This document shows, one piece after another, positions 1-11,667 of a stretch of 64,000 nucleotides of DNA. The stretch is from Ctena decussata (taxonomy: Eukaryota; Mollusca; Bivalvia; Lucinida; Lucinidae), in NCBI GenBank assembly GCA_963989385.1, contig OZ022498.1, positions 5,339,501 to 5,403,500 of the forward strand, read 5' to 3'. Made by a program: the position numbers and the translations under genes. Position 1 is the first letter of the stretch. Each line of letters begins with the position of its first letter. Below the pieces are notes generated by a model that saw only the letters and a list, made by a program, of their open reading frames with translations, ran no database searches and was not told the origin of the DNA.

Positions 1-350
1 ATGACATCACTGTCCCAGTTATTTTGACAGCTAATCAAAAACCTCAAACATGCATGGCACTGCAGGGACACCGTTCAGTAAAAGTCACTGTATTTTAGAC
101 CAGCTATTACCGGTTATCAGTTTAGGTAAAGCATAATTATGCACATCTGACTCAATTTCTCGGCCCTGGGGCAGCCAGGGTTTCAGAAGACTGGTGCATA
201 TAAGTTTCAATATGTTGAGCCATTTTGGTGCAATTAAATCTCTTTCATTTTTGCACTTAATTTCATTTTATATGCTACTGACTGCATCATAACAAGTTTT
301 GGTATAACTGATTAATTATTTGAATTTCTGTCAGACTGATAACTATCAAA

Positions 351-420
351 AAACAAGAGTCTTCAGAAGACAACAAAACGCACCTTATGGGTGCCTGATT
401 TGAAAGACCTTCAAATATAT
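351..420 (-). repeat. Helentron-like repeat end fragment
   Basis: An AACAAGAG block at 351 is followed by a small hairpin (GTCTTC, loop, GAAGAC) and then GCACC with a facing GGGTGC. This matches the terminus shared by the Helentron-like elements at 17867, 34696, 43582 and 46464. No internal array or microsatellite follows, so only the hairpin end is present. Confidence 0.4.
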
Positions 421-636
421 CAGGTCATCTGCAGTGTCAGACTGAGCCATTATCCCAGGTATATGATGAATACATACTAAATAATACTCTAATAGTCTGG
501 GGAAGAAACTGGACTTGTAAATGTCAGCCCCAGAAAAAGGGATTTGAAATGCCAGGGACTGTCGATTTCTGGATCACCTACTCGGGGGAAAACAAGGTAA
601 TTTGTGGGGTATACTAGCTGCACCCTTCAGGCCTTT

Positions 637-661
637 GTCAATCAATCAATCAATCAATCAG
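637..661. repeat. (ATCA)n microsatellite
   Basis: Five to six uninterrupted copies of the tetranucleotide TCAA/ATCA. It sits between two direct copies of CAGGCCTTTGT, one ending at about 637 and one starting at about 659, suggesting replication slippage or a local duplication. Confidence 0.8.
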
Positions 662-895
662 GCCTTTGTAAAGCATTATGAGTCTACTAACTTTCTTCCT
701 CTTTTTCAGCGATTCCCACTTAAGTTTCTCTATAATGCCAGTCATTTGCAACCATGGCCACCCTAGGGCCGAGGAAGTGCCAGGGATTGTAAGTGGGGCT
801 TTCCTACAGTGTTTTTACCTTAGCGTTGTCCCTGTAGTGCCATGCATGTTTGTGGCTTTTGATTGGTAAGCTCACTAAGCTGTCAAAATAACTAC

Positions 896-1445
896 GACAA
901 TGATAGCGACCCCAACTGTTTAAAATATAGTCCCACAGGCAAGCCTTTTAATAGGGATTTGATCACACAGTTGTACTCACAAAGCTGGCTGGGGTCTCCA
1001 AGGGCTTTGCACAGAGAAAAGGTTGTTACTAAACCACGGGACGGGACAGGACGAGTGAATAAACTTACTAAAATGTTTAGTGGTGTGGTATGGCTCATTT
1101 AAAATGGTTGTGATATTAATTTATGCTGCCAAATTATGTATTTTATGTTTAAAATTTGGAAAATATATACATAATGAGCTGTTAGTTTAAGATAAACTGC
1201 TGAAACCTTCCACATCGAATTCCTTGTGGAAGGCTAACACTGTTTTTTTGCAATGGCGGTTGCACTGCGGGTATTTCAGAAACTGACGAAAAAAACAATA
1301 CCCGGAGTGCAATTTCGTTGCTCTAGGGTAGCTGAAGTTGCAAATGACTCACTGGTGCAAAATCCAAACTTCTTCAGGTTCAAATATGAGAGTATTTATG
1401 GCACACTCTCATATGTCTGCTACATTTGAATCTGAATATTTAATA
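896..1445. other. Unassigned intergenic stretch
   Basis: No coding exon, RNA gene or repeat boundary recognised. The small open frames here show no similarity I can name. Confidence 0.4.
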
Positions 1446-2469
1446 TTAAGGTTCCTCTTAACACTTCGGCCATTTTTGTCCAGATTTCTGCATAAAATCA
1501 CATCTAATCACAGCCCAAATAAAGCAAAATTTTGAAATGAAAACAGTGGGAGTCCCTAGATATAATGAAATTATATCTCTAAATGTTCAAAATGCTATTG
1601 TAAAATTTACCTTTGAAGAGTTCTCATTTTTTTCGTTTTTGCTCACATGTTCAAAATTTGTCTAAGTCCATTTTATACAAGAAAGTGTTGAAATTAACCC
1701 CTTGATGTCACATGATATTATTCAAGCATCACTGAGTTTGTCCTACTGAACACACTGTTCATCCAGATGTAAGAAGTTGGTGCCCATGCAAAAAAGTATG
1801 AGCACGTGCTGTTTGAAGTGCATGCTTCCGTTATTTGCCTGTGTATTGTTACAGAAGTGCTAGGCATTAATTTTCTGCATTTGCCACCATTGTTGAAGTC
1901 AGCTAAGCCTGGGCAAATAACTGAAAATTCTCTAACTACCCTGCAGGGGCTGTGAGCCTAATATGAAGCTACAAGTTACGTATTATTCTTTCTATGCTGT
2001 AATATTAATTGCTTATTTTGTCTTACAGTCCCCCACAAGCATTATCAGTATCAACAATTCCAGGGCTCAGCCTAGAGGGCAATTTGGGAGAAATAGTCTC
2101 CCTAAGCTGACTGACTTCTCCTTATTTTCAGCTGAGGGAGAAGTGGAAATCCAAAATTTGGACCAAAACTTCTCCCCAAAGTCCAAAAGTCCAGAAAATA
2201 TAAAACTTCACCCTGTCTGGAAGCTCTAAGCTGACCCCTGAATTTATTATAATAATTAAATCTTCGATCAAATCAGTCATCTGTGATGATCTGTGATTTA
2301 CTTATCTTTCAAAAATCATATTATAATGTGATAAACAGCCCAGGCTTCTCATTTACTCCTACTTGGATCTGATTACTCTTTGCCAGAGAATACGATAGAG
2401 ATAATTTTTTGTTTCATATAGAATTATTGTATCTCTCATCAGTGCAGGGGAAGCTTCTTATGACATCAC

Positions 2470-3049
2470 AAGGCATTCTGGAGGTTCTCTCAAGGATTGC
2501 ACAAGCCACTTCAGCTCTTACCAAGCTGAAACCAATTTGGACAGATAACGAAATATCTCTTTGATCAAAGATGAAACTTATGCTCTCCCTTGCCATTTCC
2601 ATATTTCTGTATGCCTCTGAATCATGGACCTTGACAGCAGAGTTAGAGAAAAGAACGCAGGCCTTTGAGATAAGATGCTACCGAAGGTTACTGAACATTA
2701 CATACAAGGACCACATAACCAATGGGGAGGTTCGCAGAAAGATCCAAACAGCCATTGGAGAATATGATGAACTCCTGACGCTGGTCAAGAAATGGAAACT
2801 AAGGTGGTTTGGCCATGTCTCCAGATCTTCTGGTTCAGCAAAGACCATTCTACAGGGCAGAAGAGGAGGTAGACAGAAGAAGAGGTGGAAAGACAATATT
2901 AAAGAGTGGAAGGGGTGGATTTTGCCAGTTCAACAAGGGCAGCTGAAAACAGGACAAGATAGAAAGAGATTGTTTTGAAGTCATCTGTGGTGCCCCCAAC
3001 GACCTAGTAAGGTTACTGGATAGAATAAAATAGAATAGATAAGGCATTC
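2470..3049 (+). mobile_element. 5'-truncated LINE fragment with 9-bp TSD
   Basis: The direct repeats AAGGCATTC at 2470-2478 and 3041-3049 bracket a 562-bp 3' piece of a non-LTR retrotransposon. Readable parts match the copy inside HTRA2 (33813-34491): the tract after the RT palm with ESWTLTAELEKRTQAFE, RCYRRLLNI and LRWFGHVSR. Frames are broken by small indels and by an in-frame TGA near 2563. The 3' end is TAGAATAAAATAGAATAGA, a degenerate copy of the (TAGAA)n tail of this family. Target-primed reverse transcription explains the 5' truncation, the tail and the duplication. Confidence 0.85.
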
Positions 3050-3194
3050 AAGACCACTTTTAGTGAAAATAAAATAAATTTCATAGGATAATCCTCAGGA
3101 AGGAAAAAAAGAAAAAAGAAAAAAAGGAAATTAGCAGCAGCATACTAGTCTATTTATGGGCAGTTATTATAGTTGCAATTTTGCTGCCTATGTC

Positions 3195-3600
3195 CCCTAC
3201 CAAGATTTGCCAGACAGGAGGAGATGGGGGAGGAAAATGGATTGTATGAGAAAAATAAAAGCATGGTAAAATAATGCCTAATACCCCACCACTGCAAACC
3301 TTTTATAGATTGTTTCCATGATGCCATATATATTTAGTTTCAGGATACGGACAGATTATCTCCTTGTGATAGAATTTTAACTGTCACTGGGAGCTGTTCT
3401 CGCTTAGACCATTTGTTGCGAATGTCATAAAAATCCATTCTAGTTCTGATTTTATATAGATTTTTAATGATTTCGTACATGTATATAGCCCTGTATCAAG
3501 GGCAGTTAATCCCTTGGGACAAAATCAGCTGAATGTTTATTATGGCTTCTATGTCCCCTCCCTCCCCCTTTCTCCATAATCCCTAGTTGCTTATTAGAGT
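3195..3600. repeat. Fragment of Helentron-like family F
   Basis: AATACCCCACCACTGCAAACC at about 3285 matches 34933, and ATGTATATAGCCCTGTATCA near 3480 matches the repeated unit at about 35280 and 35430. This is an internal and terminal fragment of the family seen complete at 34696-35840. The GGAC microsatellite is missing. Confidence 0.45.
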
Positions 3601-4204
3601 TAATATTGTATTTGCACAGTGAAATTGATACTGTTTAGAGGGTGAATATTTTCACGTGTTTTGCGGTATATCTGGATATCCGGTGTGTTTCAGTGCAGTC
3701 AACCAGTGAGTGGTGTGATGCATATACTTGCCTATAGAAATTTAAAGCCTTGCATTGGTTGGTTGATTGTTTTTGGTTTAATGGCTCTTTGAGACAGTAT
3801 TTCATTCTATATGGAGCCGTCTAAGAGAAATGATAGGGGTAGAGAAAAAATGTCCAAACGTCCCCCAACCCTCACCTACTGCAAGCACAGAAGGTCCTTG
3901 CCCTACTATAATCCAAATTAGCAGGAAGCACTGCAAGTTACCCAGCAACATAATGCCCGACCACAACCATCCCATAAAGCCTTGCATTTATGGTACACGT
4001 AGTAATTAAGTCAGAAATTTGATTCACAAAGATCTCCTGCTGTAATTTAAATCTAAAGTTTCAAATGCATAAATGTTACAAAAGCAGTGGCTCAAGTAGA
4101 ATATGTGTAGTTAGTATCATGCATAATTTCAACAACTCTTCTGCCCTATTCTCCCACTCTAGAAACTGAATGACCCAAAATATCTATGACATTAAGCTAT
4201 GAGG

Positions 4205-4330
4205 TGGGGTTCTCACTTCCAAAACAAAATCCCAAATATCTAGACTAGATCCGTCTGATTAGACAGACCTAGATTTTTGGGATCATTTTTAAAGGAGAAA
4301 TCTTCCGTCTAGTAAATGAAGAAATACAGT
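4205..4330. repeat. Degenerate hairpin MITE
   Basis: Imperfect inverted segments surround CCGTCT and AGACGG-type motifs and end GAAGAAATACAGTAGTA. The layout resembles the better preserved hairpin at 60460-60541 (ACGGGTG..., GAAGAAATACGGTA). Assignment rests on this resemblance only. Confidence 0.3.
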
Positions 4331-5128
4331 AGTATCACTTTTTTCAATATCATATTATAAAAGTAAGAATACAGTGGAATGGGCTGCATCAGGCAAAATT
4401 TTGCAGCCATTACTCCTCATGTTGAATCTGCATACCAAAGATATTTTGCAGGGTTGTTCTAGAACATGATTTAAACACACACACACACCGAGTCTTAACA
4501 TGCATATTGCCATACAACGAAACCATGCTGTCGTGTATAGGATTTTCTAAGAGTGTAAATATGGTAACACACCTTATTCAGGTGAAAAGCTAATGTAAGG
4601 CCAATAAAATGATACATGTGTGTTTTCAGTTACATGCTATTTCGAACTATGGTCAGTGTATCAGACTTGTTTTATAGACTTGATTTTAATTAAAAACATA
4701 TATTGAGACAACAGCTAGGGAGACAATAGGGATGACCAAGGGAACGCCCATGAAATCTTTTCAAACATGCCGGTGGAGGGCTGGAAAAAATAGGCATGAC
4801 TGAGTTATTAGAAACATAAAACTTTTTAATGTAGGCCTAAGCAGGGTATATTTCAACACTTCTTGTATAAAATGGACTTAGACATATTTTAAACACATGA
4901 GCAAAAACGAAAAAAATGAGAACTCTTCAAAGGTAAATTTTACAATAGCATTTTGAACATTTAGAGATATAATTTCATTATATCTAGGGACTCCCACTGT
5001 TTTCATTTCAAAATTTTGCTTTATTTGGGCTGTGATTAGATGTGATTTTATGCAGAAATCTGGACAAAAATGGCCGAAGTGTTAGGAGGAACCTTAAATT
5101 CGTAAACTATGAAACTTGGACATTTTAC

Positions 5129-5258
5129 CTGATCCAACTACAATTGCATCGTACGATGTTTTTAACTGTGAACTGTTGATTTTATCACAACTGAGATGTC
5201 TACACTGGTACAGAACCTTCAGGTCTTTAAGCCTACGGAACATGACAAGGTGTCTCAT
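5129..5258 (-). CDS. Candidate exon 1, mitochondrial FAD/NAD-dependent oxidoreductase (PYROXD2-like)
   Basis: The reading frame starts MRHLVMFRRLKDLK (ATG at 5258-5256), arginine- and lysine-rich with no acidic residue in the first ten, as in a mitochondrial presequence. After about 35 residues it reaches SYDAIVVGSG, the beta-alpha-beta dinucleotide-binding start of flavin amine oxidase and phytoene-desaturase type proteins. The exon is cut at TCAG|GTAAAA (donor at 5128-5127), leaving phase 1 in the middle of the GxGxxG motif. That is where a following exon beginning H-N-G-L would complete the fingerprint in PYROXD2. No second exon is visible at lower coordinates, so the rest would lie off the window after an intron of more than 5 kb. 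RETSAT or another Rossmann flavoenzyme is possible, and an isolated exon fragment cannot be excluded. Confidence 0.5.
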
Positions 5259-5299
5259 CTCTAATACGGCTGTCGGACTTTTAAAAAATTGCTTGGACA

Positions 5300-5643
5300 A
5301 GTGCCCTCCTGTCAGGTAAGTTCGTCCACCATTTTCAGATCATGTGACCACGAAGATTCGTCCCAAACGGCAGTTTCGTCCAGAAAAGTTTCATACTCCT
5401 TCAAAAGTTTACAAGTTTATTTATTAATACAGAAAGTTTCACAAATGAAACATACAATATACAGTGAATGAAATAGAAGAAGAAAAAAAAAAAAAAAAAA
5501 AAAAAACATGACACTAACAATATACTAATTAATGCTAAGTTCAATTGAGGGAGACAACCATATCAGATAACACATTTTAAAAGTTTTTTTTACAGTATAC
5601 TCCCTTCCACTATTTCAAAATAACAAGTGACAACTGGGATACT
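5300..5643. other. Upstream of candidate exon; A-rich tract
   Basis: This stretch would be the promoter side of the minus-strand exon at 5129-5258. It contains a run of about 25 A at 5481-5507 but no TATA-like or other clear motif. No further gene seen. Confidence 0.35.
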
Positions 5644-5701
5644 GTGCACAGACCAGTAAATAAATTAATTAACTTAGTTAAGAGCATAGTAGATCTAGAT
5701 C

Positions 5702-5815
5702 TATGGTTGTTGTTGTTGTTGTGTAGATATTCCGCCCGTCTCGGCACACCTCTAGTTGGGGTAAAACAGTACTCAATGATAAAATGGTTGAATCCACCAC
5801 CACTCTATTTTACAA
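5702..5815 (-). repeat. LINE 3' tail remnant with (TTG)n
   Basis: (TTG)n at about 5705 is followed by TAGATATTCCGCC and ends in ATCCACCACCACTCT. The same arrangement, with ATCCACCACCACTG, recurs at 12247-12345. Read on the minus strand it is a short sequence ending in (CAA)n, as in the 3' ends of some LINEs or LINE-mobilised SINEs. Confidence 0.4.
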
Positions 5816-5969
5816 CTTTAAGTAGTCTCTATTTACAGTCTAAACTCGATTTTAAAATTCTTGGTAAAAACCGGCTAATTATAAATGAGTGCCACAGACT
5901 ATCCCAGCACCTGTTTTTTTCACTGTTTTTGTTCTCTGGCGTCTTGGAACCAATGCTAAGAGTATATAT

Positions 5970-7810
5970 CTCTCACAGTGAAGAGCCCAAAAGGCAGGTG
6001 CAGTCCCAATTAGTAAACATTGTTCAGGAGCACTGCCTCTCTCAAATGGTTGATATCCCTACAAGACAAGAAAGGACCCTAGATATCCTTTTGACTAACA
6101 ACCCCACCCCTGTCACAAGAATTAAGGGTATGCCACCAATTGGTCGTGCCGACCATGATATTGTTTTGGTGGAATATGACATAAAAGCGAAAAGGGTCCT
6201 TCAGTCACCACGGAAAGTTTTCTTGTACAAACGGGCTGATATGCAAGGTCTTAGAGACCATATGCTTGCCTTTGCAGACCGTTTCATGTCGCAGGACTTT
6301 GCTCACGTTGATGTTAATGAGATGTGGATTGAGTTTAAGACGGTCTTATTAAATGCAGTAAACAAGTTTATTCCTTCTAAAATGACGAAAGGAAAACTTG
6401 GCTATCCATGGATAGATGCACGCATAAGGGCATTGATTAGGAAAAAAGAAAAATTGTATCACAAAGCCCGAAGGGCAGATAACGAGTCCCTGAAGAGTCG
6501 TTATAAACGACTCAGAGCTCCTGTCCAAAAAGAAATACGTGATGCCTATTGGAGGTATGTTTCTGATATCTTCAATCCCTCAGATACAGACACTAATATA
6601 GAAGACTGTATCCAAAATGATCAGCTGAAAAAGTTTTGGTCCTTTATGAAAAACTTAAGAAAGGATTCCACGGGTGTGGCCTGTTTAAGGGCAAATGGCA
6701 TGTTGAAAACTGCTAATAAGGACAAAGCAGACATATTTAACAGACAGTTTGAGTCTGTATACACCCGGGAACAAGTAGGTGACCCCCCATCGAAAGGACC
6801 AACACCCTACCCAGATATTGGAGATTTATACATTGACCCTAATGGGGTCAAAAAACTATTAGACCGTCTTAACCCCCATAAATCTTCAGGTCCAGACGAC
6901 CTAAGTGCACGTGTGTTAAAAGAATGCAGTGCTGAAATTGCCCCGGTCCTTGCCTGCATTTTCAACCAGTCCTTGGCCCAGTCCAGAGTACCAGATGACT
7001 GGCTGCAAGCTAATGTGGCTCCCATTTACAAAAAGGGAGAAAAGTATGACCCTGCCAATTATAGGCCGGTCTCTTTGACTTGTATTTGTTGTAAGTCTCT
7101 GGAGCACATTCTCGTGAGCAAAATCATGCAACATCTATCGGACCATAAGATTTTAGTTGAGTCTCAGCATGGCTTCAGAAGTGGTAGGTCATGCGAGACT
7201 CAACTGGTCCAGTTCATTCATGATTTGCAGGCAAACCTAGACAGAGCCAATAATAAAGGTCACAAACAGACGGACCTCATTATTATGGACTTTGCCAAGG
7301 CTTTTGATAAGGTCCCCCATAGACGATTGATTTATAAACTGGAGTATTATGGTATCCGAAATGATATCCTCCGGTGGATCTCTGCCTGGCTATCAAGAAG
7401 GACACAAAAAGTTGTTCTGGATGGTCTGTTCAGACCCTCTCCGCGTGTTGTCTGGTGTCCCCCAGGGTTCTGTTTTAGGGCCCATTCTGTTCTTAATCTT
7501 CATTAATTGCCTGCCAGACAACATAAGCTCAACAGTCCGCCTTTTTGCTGATGACTGTGTACTCTATAGAAATATTAGACGGTCCGAAGACCAACAGATA
7601 CTCCAAGATGATTTGGATAAATTGGCACTTTGGGAAGAGGCATGGCTCATGAAATTTAATGTTGCCAAATGTCACTCTATGAGGGTGACTAGGCACCCCC
7701 CTCCAAAGCAAATAATCCATGGTTATACATTGCATAACCAAGTCCTAGAGAATGTATCGTCAGCCAAATATTTAGGAGTTGAAATTACGGATGACCTCGA
7801 GTGGGGTCAG
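5970..7810 (+). mobile_element. LINE B, endonuclease C-terminus and reverse transcriptase (part 1)
   Basis: The frame reads the end of an APE-type endonuclease (DIPTRQERTLDILLTN, then GRADHDIVLVEYD), a linker, and then RT blocks in order. These are PHKSSGPDDL near 6870, PIYKKGEKYDPANYRPVSLT near 7030, QHGFRSGRSCETQL near 7170, and the first aspartate block DFAKAFDKVPH near 7295. A one-base loss near 7425-7430 shifts the frame. The motif then continues as SGVPQGSVLGP and LFADDCVLY (catalytic aspartates, near 7540). The element is interrupted after LEWGQ by a DNA transposon (7811-9226) and resumes at 9227. It shares sequence with LINE D (for example the KVFLYKRA versus KVYLWKRA block). A CR1/Jockey-type non-LTR element is likely; it is non-functional here. 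Confidence 0.9.
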
Positions 7811-9231
7811 CCAGTGACCTATAAATACAGTGACTCGCGTCTTCAACTTTCGGTCCAAAGAGGCGTGTCGCGCATGCGACTGCAGCGCCTCCTACCGGAG
7901 CGCCATTTTTAATACAAGCTGAAAAAGCTTGAATTTCTGTCAAAAGTTAACGGCGTGCATCGCCCATTTAATCGGTGTTTTCATAGTGAAATTATTATGC
8001 AACGATAAGGTAAGCTTTGAATTTTATAATGATGTATCAGTATATAAGTTTTATAATGATTTTGCTAGGTTTTGGAATTCATTTTTAACGATGTAAATTG
8101 AGAAACTTTGGTCACTCGGAAGAAAATGGCGACGATGCCGTAAAAACCATCACTTCTTTTACGATGTACTCCGTCGTTAATAAGGTTTGAGGTAATATTT
8201 TAGCATTAGAAAACGAAAGGGGAAGGACCAAAATGTTGTTTAATATCAATTTCATGACAATTATTTACTATTTTGATAGACTTATGACAGTATAGAAATA
8301 GGCTTATTTAGGAAAGTAGCGAAAACCGGCAAATCAGGATGTTCAAAACCCCACTCCCCCGTTTTTGAATAAGGCTCCCATAATAACTAATTTTGAGCCT
8401 CGCAATGATATTTTTCATAAAGTTGGATGCCTTCTAAATTGTTTGAGTGCTATTTTATGCAATTTCGTGCCGATTTAATGGGTCAAAATAATCTTAAAAT
8501 AAAACTGTTTTTCACAGTTTTCGCCATACAACAATTGAGTTCAGAGGGGTGGTTAGTTATGCATTGAAGAATTTGTCAGGGACCAAAGTTCTTATTTCAC
8601 ATCAATAAAAATTAATCCCAAAACCAAGCAAAATAATCATTAAACTAACTATTCTAATACATCATCATAAAATTCAAAGCTTACCTTAACGTTGAATAAT
8701 AATTTGATAACGTAAACATTAATGAAATGGGCGATTCACGTCGTTAACTTCTGACAGAAATTCCAACCCACTCAGCTTAATTAAAACCTATGTCACTGAC
8801 TTACTTCAATTTTCGATGCATGCATATTCTCCTAAGTAAGAGAGAGCCAAGATCAAAATCCTCATCCAAATGCATAATAAAAAAAGTTTCCCGTATTTAT
8901 ATTGAAAAGCCCTCCAGCCCGTTTTTTCGTGTGTGTGTTTTTTTAACTACGTCAAGTAAAACTACCGTTTAAAAAGTAGGCAAGTTTGGTATCAAAATTT
9001 CGGAAATTAAGTACACAATTTAACGCAAACGTTTGTAAGAACACATGATTTATACAGATAAAATAAAACTATGACAATATTAAAATATTTACAGATGCGA
9101 AATAAGCGGTCGATAGAATTATCGAATTTTTCAGCCACTCACCTGTCCAGCGGCACGACAAGCCTCTATTGGAAAAATACCTATAGTTAATTGGAGATGC
9201 GAGTCACTCTATATATAGGTCACTGGGTCAG
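7806..9231. mobile_element. Non-autonomous TIR transposon inside LINE B
   Basis: The 28-bp ends CCAGTGACCTATAAATACAG (7811) and its inverse CTATATATAGGTCACTGG (ending 9226) face each other. GTCAG at 7806-7810 and 9227-9231 is a 5-bp target duplication. The LINE codons on either side (EWGQ and HINEV) join exactly once the insert and one GTCAG are taken out. The 1416-bp body encodes no transposase. It carries a second inverted pair: about 7905-8045 matches 8660-8790 in reverse, including GGTAAGCTTTGAATTTTAT. The superfamily is unresolved. Confidence 0.75.
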
Positions 9232-9775
9232 CACATCAATGAAGTTACCAGTAAGGCTACTAAGACTTTGGGTTTCCTTCGTAGAAACTTGACTTTTGCA
9301 TCGAAGGAAATCAAGGCTGCTGCATATAAAACTCTGGTCCGGCCCAAATTAGAATATGCAGCGCCAGTTTGGATGCCCCATCACCAAGTAGATATTAACA
9401 GAATAGAAAAAGTACAGAGGACTGCTGCCCGTTGGACCTGTAGGCGCTGGCGCAATCAAAGCCATGTGGGAGAAATGTTAGAAGAACTCCAATGGCCAGA
9501 CCTGCAGGAAAGACGACAACAGGCTTCTCTGTCTCTATTCTACAAAATTCCCAATAATCTTGCCATTGTAGATAAGAATAAGTACATATCTGAGGTCGGT
9601 GAAGGGAGCAGGAGAACTAGGTCCCACCCATTTCAGTACCACCGTCCAAATGCTTACACGGACAGTTTTAAGAATTCCTTTTTCCCCAGGACAATTGCAA
9701 CTTGGAATGGCCTTACAACCGAAGCTGTCTCTTCGGAGACAGTTAATTGATGGGTTTAAGGCCAAAATTTAATAT
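9227..9775 (+). mobile_element. LINE B, part 2 (C-terminal region and 3' UTR)
   Basis: Continues the LINE B frame as HINEVTSKATKTLGFLRRNL, through KTLVRPKLEYAAPVWMPHH and EKVQRTAARW, the usual thumb and C-terminal region of CR1/Jockey-like elements. It ends at a stop at 9748-9750. A short 3' UTR follows, to about 9860. Confidence 0.85.
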
Positions 9776-9879
9776 CCTAGGGTAGAGCAGGGGTAAGGCA
9801 TGGAATGCCTGCCCCTGAGGACTTCTTGTAAATAGTTTTAATCTGCTGGTGGCTTTGTCATAAATTCATTATTTTTATT

Positions 9880-11216
9880 TTACTTATTTTTTTTTTTTTA
9901 TTTTTTTTTTTGTGACAACTTATGCGCCACACCAGAAAACCTGTCATCATGGTCAAAATTGACCGAGGACAGTAAAGATAGAAAGAAAGAGCATGACACA
10001 GCCTCCGACAATGAAATTCTATACTCTGCAACTGTTCAGGACTAGGGTTATCCATATCATTAGTTAAAGCGCTACAGTCTAGTATAAGCTGGAGGCAGCT
10101 ATCAGAATTGTTAGTAAGCGGGAATACACCAGCACAGATAGATACAATACTGTCTATGATAGGATTTCTAACGCCAGCCAGGGCGGGACATTCAAGGAGA
10201 AATTGTTCAACTGTCTCATCTTCCAGATGACAAAGTAGACATGTAGGGTTGACCTGATTCTGGTTGAATGACGCTCGTTAACTTGGAGTATATATGTACC
10301 CGTCACCAGCTTGTGTTTAGTACGTATACGAGGAATCTCTCTGATATTTCCAAACGATGTAATTAGGGAATGCCTCACACCACTCTTGAAGTCACTTGCA
10401 TTCAGAAATCTCAGACTGGAGTACAATACTGCATTAGCCTTTATTCTATTTTCCCAGTAACTATTAACATGGGTGTTCACAAACTTTTCCACTTGAATTT
10501 AGACAGTGGGTCTTCCAGTAAACTATAGGGGTCTTGCAGATCATACTTAATGAAGATTTCTTTAACTGCAACAAACCAGCTATGACTTTCATAAGACTTT
10601 ATACTCAGTTGTCTAGCTGCAAGCTGATGTTCAATGGATGTAGGTGGTAGTCGGCAAATGTTCCCAAAGAGGGTCAAAACACGTCTATGTATAACAGCTT
10701 CCATGGGTAGCGTCCCTGTGAAGATGTACTCCGCAGGATCAGCGGTATTCACTGGTAACGAGAGTATCAGTTTCAGGAACTTCTTGGTAAACCTTTCTAA
10801 CATGTCTAGGAGTTTCTGTTAAGGGAGTACAACTTCCAGACCATAAACTAGGACTGATATAACATAGGTCTGCATCAGATGTATGAATTGTATCTGGATC
10901 AAGCCCATTTTCCCCATGCAGTCCAGAGGACATCAAACTGTATAAAGTGCGCCTGGCTTTGCTGATATTTTTTTTCACCGTAGAATCCTCTGTAGACGTG
11001 GATCTAAGTATACCTATATGCATAGTTTCTGTAACGTTGGGCATTGGCTCACCGTTCAGGGTCCACTCATACTCGGACTCTCCACTGGTCTTAACTGTGC
11101 CCGCAGGCATACTGAGGACGACACTCTTAGTTGGCTGCAGCAAATAGCGCTCCATAGAACTGTAGTCTGCTGCAATATTGACCAACGTTTGTAGGGCGCT
11201 ACGATCAGAACGGCCT
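9880..11216 (-). mobile_element. LINE C, post-RT C-terminal part and poly(A) tail
   Basis: Read on the minus strand from 11216: ALQTLVNIAADYSSMERYLL, the region just after the RT YADD box. A long C-terminal region follows with broken frames (ORF segments at 10739-11185, 10477-10803 and 10154-10492). The final segment has spaced Cys/His residues and ends near 9915 in a T-rich plus-strand tract that is the poly(A) tail. The element is tail to tail with LINE B. The RT palm that should precede this region is absent; see 11210-11667. Confidence 0.75.
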
Positions 11217-11667
11217 AATGGCTTCAGAGGAGATAATTTTTAAGCATTTTTTCCCATATTTTGCATTTTGGTTTCCATGGCGACCAATAAAAGGAGCAGT
11301 GGGCCAAAAAACATGTAGCTGATAGAAGACTTCTCAATGAGCATTTCTAAAAAAGTTTTGTCAACATATCTGCAATGGCTTGCCAGTAAATGCCATTTTT
11401 CAATTTTCCCCATTATAAGTCTATGGGAATTCTAAGTTGCCATAGCAACCAAACTAATGGGAAGATTTTCATAAAAAACACAAACTTTCAATCCCCCAGC
11501 CCACGGATGCTACAGATGAAATTTGGGCTTAATCGGCCTAGTGGCTTCAGAGGAGATGTTGTTTAAAAGTGTTGACGGACAGACGACGACAGACGACGAC
11601 GACGACGACGGACAACTGCCTATACTATAAGCTCCCCCCCGGAGCCTTCGGCTCTGGTGAGCTTAAA
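11210..11667 (-). mobile_element. Helentron-like element A, incomplete
   Basis: The right end is the 5' terminus seen in reverse: GAGCCTTCGGCTCTGGTGAG, a GNRA-like hairpin followed by GGTGAGCTT. It is preceded by a (GAC)n microsatellite at 11574-11612. Internally the unit starting TCTCCTC (in reverse) is the same as in the complete copy at 19574-20696. The hairpin end with TCTTGTT is missing, so the 3' side is truncated. It sits exactly where LINE C has lost its RT core. Confidence 0.65.

Larger units (their letters stand above)
10..895. mobile_element. Inverted-repeat element (MITE-like)
   Basis: The stretch from about 14 to 75 recurs in reverse complement at about 822-893. Both arms contain GTTATTTTGACAGCT, then AAACATGCATGGCACT, then CAGGGACA. 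The arms are about 65-70 bp with a few small indels, and the roughly 750 bp between them has no recognisable coding content. This is the layout of a non-autonomous DNA transposon. The left boundary is near the window edge, and no clear target-site duplication was found, so the superfamily is unknown. Confidence 0.5.
1446..5097. mobile_element. 3.65-kb element with long, nearly identical TIRs
   Basis: Positions 1446-1697 are repeated in inverse orientation at about 4846-5097. By eye the arms differ at only about ten positions over about 250 bp. Each arm begins TTAAGGTTCCTC at its outer edge, so the element can be read as GGTTCC...GGAACC flanked by TTAA, the target preferred by piggyBac-type transposases. 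TTAA may equally be the first bases of the TIR itself. The interior has no recognisable transposase. It holds a LINE fragment (2479-3040) and a Helentron-like fragment (about 3195-3600). The high arm identity implies recent mobility or gene conversion. Confidence 0.6.

Noticed and set aside
1963..2229. Plus-strand 88-codon frame with a hydrophobic start
   Set aside because: Its second half is a repeat also present at 23045-23215, so it is not a gene.
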